Shown here piece by piece: positions 33,931 through 44,529 of a stretch of 64,000 nt of DNA (the first letter of the stretch is position 1; every line of letters begins with the position of its first letter). The notes beneath the pieces are model-generated. The model saw nothing but the letters and a program-made list of their open reading frames with translations, did not search any database and was not told the DNA's origin. The stretch lies in contig QNGE01001229.1 in assembly GCA_008508345.1 (NCBI GenBank), forward strand, positions 24,197 to 88,196, read 5' to 3'. The stretch comes from Paragonimus westermani. Lineage: Eukaryota > Platyhelminthes > Trematoda > Plagiorchiida > Troglotrematidae. A program made the translations under genes and the position numbers.

Positions 33931-35376
33931 AGCACTACTTACTCCTGACAGTGACTAAGTGCTTCGGTATGCCCTTCCGCGGGCGTACTATTGGATGTTT
34001 TGGGTGGTGCAAGAGAGGCCCATCACTATTTTTCAGTGGTTGTCATCCTATATGGTCAGCTGGCATTCTAGCTGATTTTAAACAAACTGCTCCGGTTTTC
34101 AGTGCTGGCATGATGGCGGTGGTGTTCTCTTACCTCGTATGTCCACTTGATGTCGATAAAGCTCTCGTGTAACCAATCGTCATCACCCGATTTCTTCTAC
34201 GTTGCTAGGAAGCAAGCTGACGCCCAATTAACCATTACTTCAAGAGATGGCCCAGTATCTTGTTTTTGTAACCAGCATAACAAGTGACTGACTGCTTGAG
34301 CTATTCATAAGCCAGTCCGTAGGTACTCTTTTCCAAAAAGGAGTCCATGTATCTCTCCACATTAAGCAAGTAGTGTGTGTTATCTTAAAGAATTTACACC
34401 GAGAACAGAAGTGATCATCTAGCTTGGAAGTCTAGATTTTATCCCCTCAGGGTACCAGTTTACGGCAATCAACACCAAGCCAATGCACCTTAAGAAGTGT
34501 TTTGTAGTACATGTGGTAATAACTAGTTCACGGATGGTAAGCGTCTGGGTATTTAGATGAAAACCTGTGAAAAACCTGATTTAGTTGTTTCATCAGTGTG
34601 CAGTTACCAAAGATGGTTCTGTCCGTCATCCGTATAACTATTGGACTTTCCAAAATTTTTCACCGAGGAGCGTTAGTTGTTTCGATTGATAATTTTTACT
34701 CGATTAATTTACTGTCAGTTTGAAACGGAGTAGCCCTAGGCAAAACTTAGCCTAACCAGGCTACTGGTGCAACAACTAGAGCGTTAAATCCACAGCCCCG
34801 GGTGCCATACTTACATTTTTCGAAACAACGCTGCTAATTACAAGTGGGTTTCAATCCAAACAACAACATGATTCAGTGTTTTCTTTTGTACAAAGAGACG
34901 GTTCGTCTGTTTCTCTCAATTATCAAGGCTCTTCTAAACTGTCACTGGGTATCTGACTGGAGAACCCTTTGAAATTTCAACGGTATGAATCAGTTGTTTG
35001 AACGGTAGACTTAAAAATACTACTGAGCGAAGGCTGCATGTCAATTGGACTAGTTATTGACTTCTCAAAACCTACGAAAACAAACCTGACGTACGAAATA
35101 CATTTGTTTCATCATTGTGTGATCTATTGAATAAGAAGTTCATGGAATATTTCTTGAAGCACTTCACACATACATTTTTCTCATATCTTTCTGAGGTTAC
35201 GTATTAAGGTTTCATCAGTTCTCTGTAAAAACAGCGAGTTCAACTTCTGCTGAGTTGTCTGTAGTAAATAACATAAAATTAACGGCGGTATGAATATTCA
35301 ACATATAGGCTGCATGAGAGTAATCGTTGGTATTTATTCAACTGAAGCATGCAATATTACAAACGCAGTCCCTTGG
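33931..35376. other. Unassigned stretch, possible gag/protease side of a fossil
   Basis: Gag and protease of the minus-strand element at 32.4-33.9 kb would lie here. No DTG/DSG protease block or CCHC knuckle was found. Plus frame 33912-34172 is a shadow or chance frame. Confidence 0.35.
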
Positions 35377-38300
35377 CTAAACATGAGAATGCTCACTGAC
35401 TTTAGTATTTCGTTGTTTAAATGATGCGACCAGGTCTGTTGTTTCCGTACATCTGGAAGCATCCATGCGAAGAGTACTCGGAGGCGGCTGCATTTTTATA
35501 CACTCAGATACATATGAAGTTTTCGTGCAGTGATATCTTACGTGTTCTGTTAGTGAGTTAGTGAATTCATCCACTTGAGAATGTTTGCTGTCACAGCCTC
35601 TATACTGGCCACTCAGAGATCCCAAATTATCTCAAAACGATGGCAGTTATACACAGCTTTTCACCAAACTGTGGAATATTTCTTATTACGGCAGTCGACT
35701 GGAACAAGATTCCACACGGAAAGACCGCTTGTCGTACACCACCCGGAAGGTAATAAAAAATTTAGAAACTAATAAAAAACTGCTTTGTTTCAGGAAAGAC
35801 TGGAATGAAAACAAAGTATGAGGCAGTTGATTCTCCTCAGGACTGTGAACTCTACAGTTGGAAGAAGGCCAGTGATAAATACATTCTTCCGTACTGGTTA
35901 ATTGGTACTTGAATTATAACAGTGTGAATTGGGTTCTGCATCACACAGTTGGATAGGTGGAATAGATAAGAACTCAGTGCGTCGAGAAAGACCAGCAAGT
36001 CCAGAGCAGGGTCGGCTCCACGAACAATTGTTTTTGACTATACAAGACAGGCTTCATTCGACCGATGGCGGCCGTCTCAGGAAATCTGTACTCATAACGC
36101 AATAAGATGTTAAGTGCATGAGCTGGGGTGATAAAGCCACCATTTTGCAATGCATATCCATCGACTGCGACTGTGCTTCAAAGAAGCTGCCGTCCTCCAG
36201 TAACACGAACTTTGTCGCCCTCATGAACAAACATTTCTTCACACTGAAGCCTAGGTATCTGTCGGCTCCTTCTATCTATAAACTGTTAAACATTGTTATG
36301 TGAAACCGACTGGCTGATCTCATTTGACTTAAGGCATAGGCAGCTTCTGTGTCAAATAAAGTATATATAGTTTGACTGTGCTGAGTGCTCGTTTGAGCAG
36401 AGTAAAAGGCAGTTTTATGCAAGCCTTCTTTATTCTCTAATGAATACCTGTTTGGGTGGCTGTTTTGGTCTATCCTAACTTCCTACAAACCCTCCAAGAC
36501 AATCGTCAGATTGCAAAACGGATATCATCCATCCTATTCATCCTCAAAAATGTCCTCCTTACAAATTTGTCTAATCCTCTTTGAAAGGAGGCACTAGACT
36601 TGAGCTGCTAGAGTTCGTCAGTAGTAAATATTTTCCCCGGAGATCGATTTTTCACTTGAGCTCAAGTGTTTTTGGGTTTAGCATGTCAGTCGCAACGCCA
36701 CTAACCCTACGACAGGAAGGATCGCACAAGCGAACTCAAACGTTGGATCGCCCAAATTTGTTTGAACAATGTTCACGTTAATCGACCCAAATCGACCCGT
36801 AATTGACGCGAAACTTAGCGGTTGAGTTGAATCCGGGGGCTTCATTGAACAGATTGAGAAACATGATGTTATCTAATCGTTAGCCAAATTAAACGCATGA
36901 CAAAATGGTCTGGGGACATAAAACATCAGAAGAATTCGAAGTAACTTTTTGAAAACAGATTTTACTTTCCGGAGTTACTTAAGTGTTTATTAGTTTAACC
37001 AGAACTTCTTTCCAATGGTGCACTTGTGATCGACAACGAGTGTTAGTGACGTATTTGGCGTCGTTTTTGAGCAATACGACGTCCCGGATTGCAACCAAAA
37101 GTTGTTTTCGTCATTAATTAGGTTTGAAAGCTCCACGGCTTGTCGGTCTGGAAACCTAACCTCAGATAAAAACAAACGGTCTGTTTTCAGATTAGATAAA
37201 ATAATTTCCAGCTGAAAAAGAGTCCGTTCTTCATCAGCCCGAAAAGTGATATGAGCTGGACTTGATGGGGGGATTTCTCAATTACGTGGCGACCGGTATG
37301 ACGTTTTGTTCAGACGAAAACATTTGCGTTTTAGTTTGGCAACATTGATGTCATAATAGTGCTCACAGAAATACCCTGAATTACAGCGTACATACTATGT
37401 TACATATTGTACAGGTGCACATACACAGCTATCTATCATAACTAATTTTCTGTATAAGATGCAAAATCTTTGAAAACACGGAGAAGACTGTTATAATATT
37501 TTTCTCCTGATAGAAAACTGCTTTCCACGGTTCCTCACGTCCTTGTCACTTTTGTAGACCTGTTGGTTGTGGTTTCAACTCCGACGATTTTTCTCATCTG
37601 CCCACACGAAGGGTGGAAGAACCCACATGGATTGACACAAGCAGGCTATTCGGACTGGCGGTTTTCGGTTCACACGTAGACCGGAAAAATACAACGGTTC
37701 ACATTTGTTTCCACCGTGGTTACTCCGGGTCGAACAAACTTAGAGATAAATCAAAGGCTTTCTTTTTCACAAGAGACGTATAGCCGGCTGTAGCAATTAG
37801 AATTTAAACCATGAAGATACGATGTCCTACATCCTTTGAGGCCCTGTATTCATAGTAATTCAGCACTGACCATTTTACGAACGCGTACCGAAAAAGTGAA
37901 CCGGTGACGTCTCAGAGTTGTCACCTCTTTAGATTATTCGAATTTCGTGTTTCACAAAGACGGGTGTTGTTGAACGGATAATGCGTATGCCAGTTACGTA
38001 TTGGCCAATGAGGAAGAACGCAGTGTACATTTACCGACTCCCCGTAACAATCAAGGCGAGCGGTACAGTTAGGTTTTGGAAACATAAATGTCTGGGTATG
38101 AATGTCCTCTGACTTTAACCTTGTTCTCCCTTTATTTCCACACAGACTTCAGGTTTACAGCTTATTACGCTGCTTTTTACTTTAGCACCTGTCTGGAGAT
38201 GCTTACAAACAGGACGCCTCCACAGAATCTATCATCCTCTGACAGTTAAGATAGCAGGGGTGCATCTGAGCGGATAATGATGTCTTACAGCATGCTTTTT

Positions 38301-40400
38301 AGCGAGACCCACAGGTAAGAACAAACAGTAATGATATCTTGATTTTTTCCCCAAGTGGTTCTAATCACATAATTCAATCTACGCCTTCCTCTTGATAAAT
38401 TATTGACAGTTGAACAGAATTTTGTGCATAAATCACGTTAGAAATGTTTAGGTTGTTTGATTATCAAGAAGCTGGTATGAAGATTGACTAAATGGTTTGC
38501 TGTGTTCGGTTACACCATGGCACATGCACAGTGACTCATAGTGGTAAAGAAAAATTAGGCAGGTGCAGCTGGCTTCGCTCAGCTCATGTTGACCAGATAT
38601 AACTTATCCATGGGTGTCATTGTCTACTCACTCTGGTTTTGCGTGACTGCACCTGCTTCTCATTATCGATTGCCTGGAAGACCTACGTTGAACACTCAAC
38701 GAAGCCTGGAAAATGGGAGTTTTCGCCTGCCTTTGCAATCATCTAGTGTAAACATTCTAGAAGTTCTCAACTGGTAACTGTAAGTTGTTAGATAATTGAT
38801 AGTTTGCTGAATAAAGTGAATCCAGTGAACATCGGCAAACGCTGGAGACCAAGACATCACTTACATAAGGGCATGGTGAGTGAGTAACTGCGGTTACGAG
38901 CATGTGTTTCAAACTAGTAATGCTGTATAAATGATCCCGATTGTGATTGGTCAGGTTCTGTAAGTTAATCTATCCCAGAATCTGCGTGCGCTCGTCCTCC
39001 TCGAGGCTACATGAGGCTTGATAAATCACGTTTTTGTTTGCTGGTAAACGGCCATAACGCTCTCTACTCGTGCGATTTGCATTTACTGCTTTGGTGATGG
39101 AGGTTTGCAAAGCCCATTTCTTGTACAGTCACGACACCCTATAGGAGGTTGGAATAATCTGTCGGAAGACGAGAGTCGTAAACCCGTTACAGGGAACAAT
39201 CAGCGTATTTCTGTGCTGCCAGTGATAACGACCGACTGGAAGTGAACATACATTTGAACATTTGCGGCTACCAAACGTACAGAGAGATACGTAGGTTAGC
39301 TATAGCTACCCTTCTGATTGGCTAACTACTTAAAACACTTGTCTACTTGTTTCCAACCGGTACACTATAAGACCGCGTACCGTAGTACAGCAGTCTAAGT
39401 TTAGTACCTGCGTCCAACATGGAAGCGGAAGGATCGAAATTTTCTTCACTGAACTCCAGATATTGATGAGGCACTGTGCCATTAGTAGCCACAAGGATAA
39501 CAGGACCCAAGTCGTGTAGGTTTCAGTCCAGCGTTGTTTACCCGCAGAAGACGCGCATAAATTTGACAACGTGTGTGGTGTAGAAACAGTCAAAGAGGCA
39601 AAAGAGGGAGAAAGACACTCTTCTGCTGCGTTCAGACTTGACCTCTTCCTCCGTCAGCGTGAACCCTTATATGGAGACTAACCTTGGACAGCAACGATTT
39701 CATGCGGCTGGTCTTTCACTAGCTTGCTACATTCGTGGTCAAAAGCACAAAATACAAACCAAATGTAAGGTTGCTCACAAGATATATAAATATCAAAACC
39801 GTCGCCAATTTGATTGGTGTAGATCAATAGAGTCACACATCACATCTGTGAAAAATCTTTTCCCAAGCATGAGTGCAGTTACTGTTGAACATGCGATTTT
39901 CGATGAATCTGGTTACCATATGATTCATGTCTGATACGGGAGTGCGGGAACTTTTTGCAGTAAGCATGTCAGACTGAACGGTACAATGCAGATACTGTTT
40001 GGACGCTATCTGGGTGCACAAGTAAAATAAGAGGGAGGTGTATAATTAGAATTTCAAGGGGTTCTTGTTTCTCACGAAAGATCGTGCAACCGTGAACAAA
40101 CATACCTTGAAGAATCAGCTGATTCAAAATGGCTCGGTTGCGGTAGGCTCCAGTGCAGATTCCAACACATTTTCTTGTGAGTTATTATATGAATACTGAA
40201 AAATTCCTGCACATCATGTGATCAACTCAAGAAAGCAAGTTTCAATGGAGGAAAAAGGTACTTATGTCATATGGAACGCGATAATGGTTTTTGAATCGTA
40301 TTTCCCACTATAGTATGTAACATCCAAGGTGATAAAAACCCGGAGCGTACTTTACGCCAGTGCACTGTTTGGACTTAGTCGAAACCTTATCCTGGATTTA
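35377..40400. other. Long unassigned stretch
   Basis: About 5 kb without a supportable gene. The minus frame 35625-35377 has Leu-Arg-Met-Asp-Ala-Ser, which could be an RNase H TDAS block, but nothing around it agrees. Frames at 36054-36303, 36990-37175 (-), 39330-39593 (-) and 39638-39934 (+) show no recognised domain. Gag of the plus-strand gypsy fossil at 40.4 kb would fall at the right end; I see no CCHC knuckle or protease block. Confidence 0.4.
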
Positions 40401-40411
40401 AACGTTCATGT

Positions 40412-40945
40412 TTGGCAATTGGAAACCAACTTAATTTTATTAGAAAATCATCCAATATCATTAATCAAGCTTCCTGTTTAAATAAAGTCGCATATTTAAT
40501 TTTCATTGTGGACCCCCTCAATAAATATAAAATATTAAAATTGACAAGTGAAAGAAGTAATGTAAAAGTTAATATACACTGTTCAATAAAATCATTTGTT
40601 CTTCGACGCTGATTCATCTCCAGCAATTCTTCGAAGAACCATGGCGTCTCATTTTTTCTTGTCTGGATGACACACGCTGAACGACAAGACAATAGATAAA
40701 CACTTGCAGACGCTGAAAATTGCCTGAAAAACGTATAACCAGACAAAGTGTATCCAAAACTAGAAATTCATCTACAAACTACGGATTTTGAAACATGTCA
40801 GAGAACGAAATTTCAAAACTTCGAGCTACAAAACATAAGGCTCAGCAAGAATTGGGAACAGAATTCATTTTGTAAGCTTGGAGTGGCAATTAGCCACTAT
40901 ATCCCAGCTGCTAAAATCAGCATTCTGATGAGATTTCCAGTGTAA
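40412..40945 (+). pseudogene. Ty3/gypsy reverse transcriptase fossil
   Basis: The first frame (to 40612) has Cys-Leu-Asn-Lys-Val-Ala, then Phe-Ile-Val-Asp-Pro-Leu-Asn-Lys-Tyr-Lys-Ile-Leu-Lys-Leu and Val-Asn-Ile-His. This matches LNGGxYFSxIDLxxAYxQIxL and TINTHxGL of Ty3-type RTs. In another frame Leu-Gln-Gln-Phe-Phe-Glu-Glu leads to Ser-Cys-Leu-Asp-Asp at about 40655-40670 (FQRFIDE...YLDD). Shifted again, Lys-Thr-Ile-Asp-Lys-His-Leu-Gln-Thr-Leu-Lys-Ile matches KTIEEHLxxLKxV and is followed by Thr-Lys-Cys. The thumb appears at 40855-40945 as Lys-Asn-Trp-Glu, Leu-Gly-Val-Ala, then Tyr-Ile-Pro-Ala-Ala-Lys-Ile. The catalytic Asp pair survives; at least three frame changes do not. Confidence 0.66.
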
Positions 40946-41001
40946 AGGACTGTAGAATAGTAAACGACCACTTAGAACGCAAATATAGCAATATCAATTC
41001 A

Positions 41002-41274
41002 GTGAACCCTGATTCTGTTCACCATCAAAAAACCTGTTGTGTTAGCATAAAGTGTGGTGTTGCTGTCGACGTTTTTGAAACGAATGGAAATCGAGGTGAT
41101 AAAACATCTGAACTGTTTTCCGAACCTACATACAAAATAATTTCAACGGTTCGAAAGTTGAAAAAAACCACCAATCAAATGTATAACTTCACACATTTCC
41201 ATCAGCATTATTTCGGTCGGACGTTCAAAACACAAATACACCATGAGCCACTTATCGGTTCCTTAAAAAATTGA
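41002..41274 (+). pseudogene. Ty3/gypsy RNase H fossil
   Basis: The 90-codon frame has Cys-Gly-Val-Ala-Val-Asp-Val-Phe-Glu-Thr-Asn-Gly, resembling YGVGAVLFQTxENG. It ends with Thr-His-Phe-His-Gln-His-Tyr-Phe-Gly-Arg-Thr-Phe-Lys-Thr-Gln-Ile-His-His-Glu-Pro. That ending matches KRFHQYLFGRxFTLxTDHxPL almost residue for residue, with the catalytic Asp of TDH changed to His. It is among the clearest single blocks in the window. The region between (YASRxL) is decayed. Its distance from the RT thumb (about 100 residues) fits the family. Confidence 0.72.
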
Positions 41275-41454
41275 ATGTTATGTCCTCGGTGGATTCTACA
41301 ACTAGCTGATAATAGCGGTTGATTTCCAAACATGCTCTAGTAAACAGAACTGCTTTGATGGTATTCTCAGTAGAATTTGGGAAATCTCAAGCCGTAGTTA
41401 AACGCTGATTGTGCCAGTCAACCTGTTCTTCTGGACTGAAGATTTGTTGGTGGC

Positions 41455-41560
41455 TGAAACGGAAAGAGACGGGCTGGAAATCCTATCTGAATGCAAAGAC
41501 TACAATCAAATGTGAGTGATGGTCAAATTGAAAGAAACAAATAACCACCCGGAACTAGGT
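41455..41560 (+). mobile_element. SINE tail fragment nested in the gypsy fossil
   Basis: TATCTGAATGCAAAGAC...CAATCAAATGTGAGTGATGG with a GTCAAATTGAAA tail matches the body and tail of the SINE at 30660-30750. The tRNA-like head is missing or too decayed to see. It lies where the gypsy RNase H-integrase linker should be, which suggests the SINE inserted into the retrotransposon. Confidence 0.6.
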
Positions 41561-41689
41561 TAACTCAGAGTTTGGCCTTCTGGGCTGAGGGAGAATATTG
41601 GAAAGTACTTGTGTCTTATTTTATATTGGCGTGCAAAACCAAGGATACAAAAATGCTTGTGTTTTGAACCAAAGGTGATAATTTCCTTG

Positions 41690-42697
41690 TCTTATTGCAG
41701 AAACGTTGTGCTAACTCTCTTTGTAAATCTGGGTTGAGAACACATGCTTCAAATTGTACCTGGTAGCCAGGAATAGATAGAGCAGTATCCAGTAGGTCAA
41801 TACCGTTGGGAACATCGGTCTCTCACGCTCCTCTCAGTAGAAAAGACAGGGAGTCCAATTAGTGCCGCTCACTGCGGATCAAATGATGCTTTTCTGATAT
41901 CCGTAGTAGTAGGCGCACATTATGGATAGAAAAATAGAGAATATACTAATCAGTGAACAGTTTGGCAATATGCTTCTGCTGTACATAAAATTCCAAGCAC
42001 AATTTTTCGCTAGTCATCTGTTTACCAGCAATGTCATTTGTGTGCCACGCTGGCGTTAAACATATCGGAGTGGTGGCCAACCGTTCAGTCCTTCAACAGG
42101 AGAGCACTGGGGGACGGTATATAAACTCCGGTAAATCAAAAATCGGAACCACTGAAGAACCGTTTGATTGAATTTATTTTACGTTACACATGGGTCTTAT
42201 AAAGTATGTTAGGACAATCCGTTTGTGGGATTTTGACGAGGCAAATCTTCTGCAACTATCTTTGCATAATTTGCCCCTTGGCTGTTTCCCAACAAAGCTC
42301 TATTTTGATAGGTGCTGCAAAACCTGCGAGCTTTGCGTAGCATAAAATCGTTCGTTATTTTGTAACAATTGGTCAGGAACCAGTTTGTTGCATTTATCAA
42401 TTCCAGTGACAATCACACAGTAGTCGTGGAAATGGGAAATTGGTGGACACATTCCGGCACCCGGACAGAGTTAGAAGTCAATACAGAAGAGCGATAGATT
42501 GGCGAGACGAGCTACAGAAATTTGTTGACACTGCACACAAACAACAGACTAACAAAGTATCCCAAAACGAACATTTTGCTGACCAGCATGTAACACGATA
42601 TTTAGTCAGGGACAACAATCTACCGTTCGTTGTCGACCACGCCGTTCCACGTTCAGTCCAGAGAACAACTGTAACTGGTAGTGGTCTTATCATGTGA
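41690..42697 (+). pseudogene. Ty3/gypsy integrase fossil
   Basis: At 41747-41787 the strand reads Ala-Ser-Asn-Cys-Thr-Trp, a stop, Pro-Gly-Ile-Asp-Arg-Ala-Val, where the family has ARSYxWWPGIDxxI. A single G-to-A change turns the second Trp (TGG) into TAG. Some 815 bp later, in the frame 42440-42697, come Ala-His-Lys-Gln-Gln and Gln-Asn-Glu-His-Phe-Ala-Asp-Gln-His-Val, like the integrase C-terminal QKRYYDRHV...GDxVW, at near the usual 900 bp. Catalytic core blocks between them are weak (Phe-Thr-Ser-Asn-Val near 42020 may be FTSxxF). The minus frames over this part are shadows. Confidence 0.5.
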
Positions 42698-42699
42698 AC

Positions 42700-44094
42700 G
42701 TATCAGTCTCTCTGTACATGTGCCTGATCGCCTCACGACCACAAGCATTCGGCCAAATGCATGAACCTCATTAAATTAGGTTTATGAGTACTGTCAAGCT
42801 AAGCAGCCAGGCATCATCTGTTACTTTCTTTGCGATATAGGCAATCACACACTTCACCGAACAGTCTGCATTAAGGTAGCCATTTGAGGTAATCAGCTAC
42901 GAGACTGTATATGCCCTAGGTATTCAAACCCATTCAGTCGGACGGGATAAACCCTAAATTATATCTCTTCAGAAATGTCTTCTCTTCTCTAGTGTTCCCA
43001 AAAAACAATTCACACTTACGTTTGTGCAGGTCACACTGTCATACTGAATCATTATGATGAAATTTTCTTTTACTTCGTGGAATAGTGAAAAACCGGTTCA
43101 CCATCCGATTTGTAGTAAACACTGAGACAATTCTTCCAACTGGCCACACAGGGGACGTGAGTAGTCACACTAGGCACTGAAGACAGAATAGTACCGTAGT
43201 AGAGTCTTTTCGGTGTCGCTTTGTTTCAATGAACAAAAAGTCGACTTGACCAATCTTAACCGTTTATCACATTTCGCAAACTGGTGTCAGAATGAAGATT
43301 TAAGAAGGATTCTTCGAGGGGGGATTTTTGCACGTGACAACCAATAAACATCTTTTTAATGTTATTGTCGAATGGATTTTCGTTGTTGACCTTACGTGAA
43401 CTTGAGTAGGTTAAGCTAATCTAATAACGTTTTACTCTACGTCTACTTAGTGGAACGGATTGCTTGGTTTGTGCTCTGAATAGAACTCTAAGAGTTGGAA
43501 TACCACTTTTTCCGCTTCAGGTACATTAAAAATATAAGTATACAATGAAACACCGGTTCATTTTCATCATGAAACACATCGAGAAATTAGAGGCGAATTT
43601 TGTTCCACCTAGCGCATAAAGATAGTTTACTGGCATTAGGCTTACGTATACCTATACCTAAAAATAACTACAACTCTGCAGTTGCAAACGGGTGTGACAG
43701 ACTGACCAGTCCTCAGACAACCTCCCGAAAAATATCAATCACCTTAATTTAGGCATCGCCAAGAAATCGACCGAAGATTTTTGCCTTTAAGAGATGATGC
43801 GGATCCACAGCTTCGTCGTTGCCTACATACGTTTCTTATTTGTGTTGGTACGTGTTGATACGTAGTAACAGTTCTTCAGCATGCGTTGCTAAAGTGATGA
43901 GCAGACGTGTAGCAGGTCACGTTTGTTAATCTCATTCTAAGCTACTCTCAGATCACCACGAGCTGGCCATTCACTGTTGCACCTAAATATTTCTGATTGA
44001 TTGAATTGAGCAGTTGTTCGTGAAACTAAAATTTTGCTTGTTGTAGTTTATTTCCATTTGGCTATCGAGGCTGTGGACTTCGATTTTCTCAGTT
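42700..44094. other. Unassigned stretch
   Basis: Nothing is supported here. A 3' LTR of the gypsy fossil would be expected near the left end, but no repeat of sequence upstream of 40.4 kb was recognised. Confidence 0.45.
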
Positions 44095-44460
44095 TCAAGG
44101 CTGTTTCAGCCAAACATAACACCACATGGGAGCTCCCCGTATCCGGCAATAAAACCGAGTGTTGCAAATTACTTGACTACTGAGTGATTTATACGGGCGT
44201 GAGAATCCCAGTACGCACGAATATTTATGTATATTTGAGTGTGGCAGAGAACATATATATGAGGGAGTTCCCTTGTCACTCGTCTTGCCTAGTTCAGTGA
44301 GCAGTTCGATACTGCCCTGATCATTGTTTGGATAATCTTGTTGGGGAAGTCGCCAGTTTCCCGACAATACTGTGTAGCGACGGCTAACAAAGTACGCTTG
44401 CGAGTGACCTTCATAGTCGATACAGTCATGTGCCATTTCGCACTTCACCCCTTGTGCCAA
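44095..44460 (-). pseudogene. Ty3/gypsy integrase core fossil (HSDQG type)
   Basis: In this 121-codon frame, residues 20-26 (Ser-Gln-Ala...Val-Ser) and Trp36...Pro39 resemble NQEAxxVA...W..RFGVP. Asn-Asp-Gln-Gly-Ser at 46-50 matches HSDQG with the second catalytic Asp at 47 (about 44320). Leu-Leu-Thr-Glu-Leu (53-57) matches the following helix, and Leu-Pro-His-Ser-Asn (72-76) stands where YHPQSNG ends. Both blocks are offset by the same three residues, so one small deletion explains them. The catalytic Glu position holds Tyr. The last 40 residues match nothing. The family resemblance is to CsRN1-like elements of trematodes, from memory only. Confidence 0.5.
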
Positions 44461-44473
44461 GTCTTTGGCACCC

Positions 44474-44514
44474 CGCCTACGCGCCTAAACGCTGTCACGC
44501 CTACACTACGCCTA
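44474..44514 (+). repeat. Four CGCCTA repeats in 41 bp
   Basis: CGCCTA occurs at 44474, 44482, 44498 and 44509. Such a cluster is unlikely by chance in AT-rich DNA. It could be a small degenerate tandem array or a cluster of binding sites; nothing else points to a function. Confidence 0.5.
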
Positions 44515-44529
44515 AATGCATTACTGTAG

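Larger units (their letters stand above)
40412..42697 (+). mobile_element. Ty3/gypsy retrotransposon fossil with nested SINE tail
   Basis: This is the most complete gypsy pol in the window. RT motif A, YLDD, thumb, RNase H, integrase HHCC and integrase C-terminal blocks follow in order over 2.3 kb, the length expected for RT to integrase. There are frameshifts and stops between every pair of blocks, so it is long dead. A SINE tail (41455-41560) sits between RNase H and integrase. No LTR or gag was recognised. Confidence 0.7.

Noticed and set aside
33912..34172. Plus-strand 86-codon frame as a gene
   Set aside because: It has no domain and lies at the upstream edge of the minus-strand gypsy fossil, so it is probably a chance frame.
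35377..35625. Met-Asp-Ala-Ser on the minus strand as an RNase H
   Set aside because: No second block (ASR, TDH) agrees nearby.
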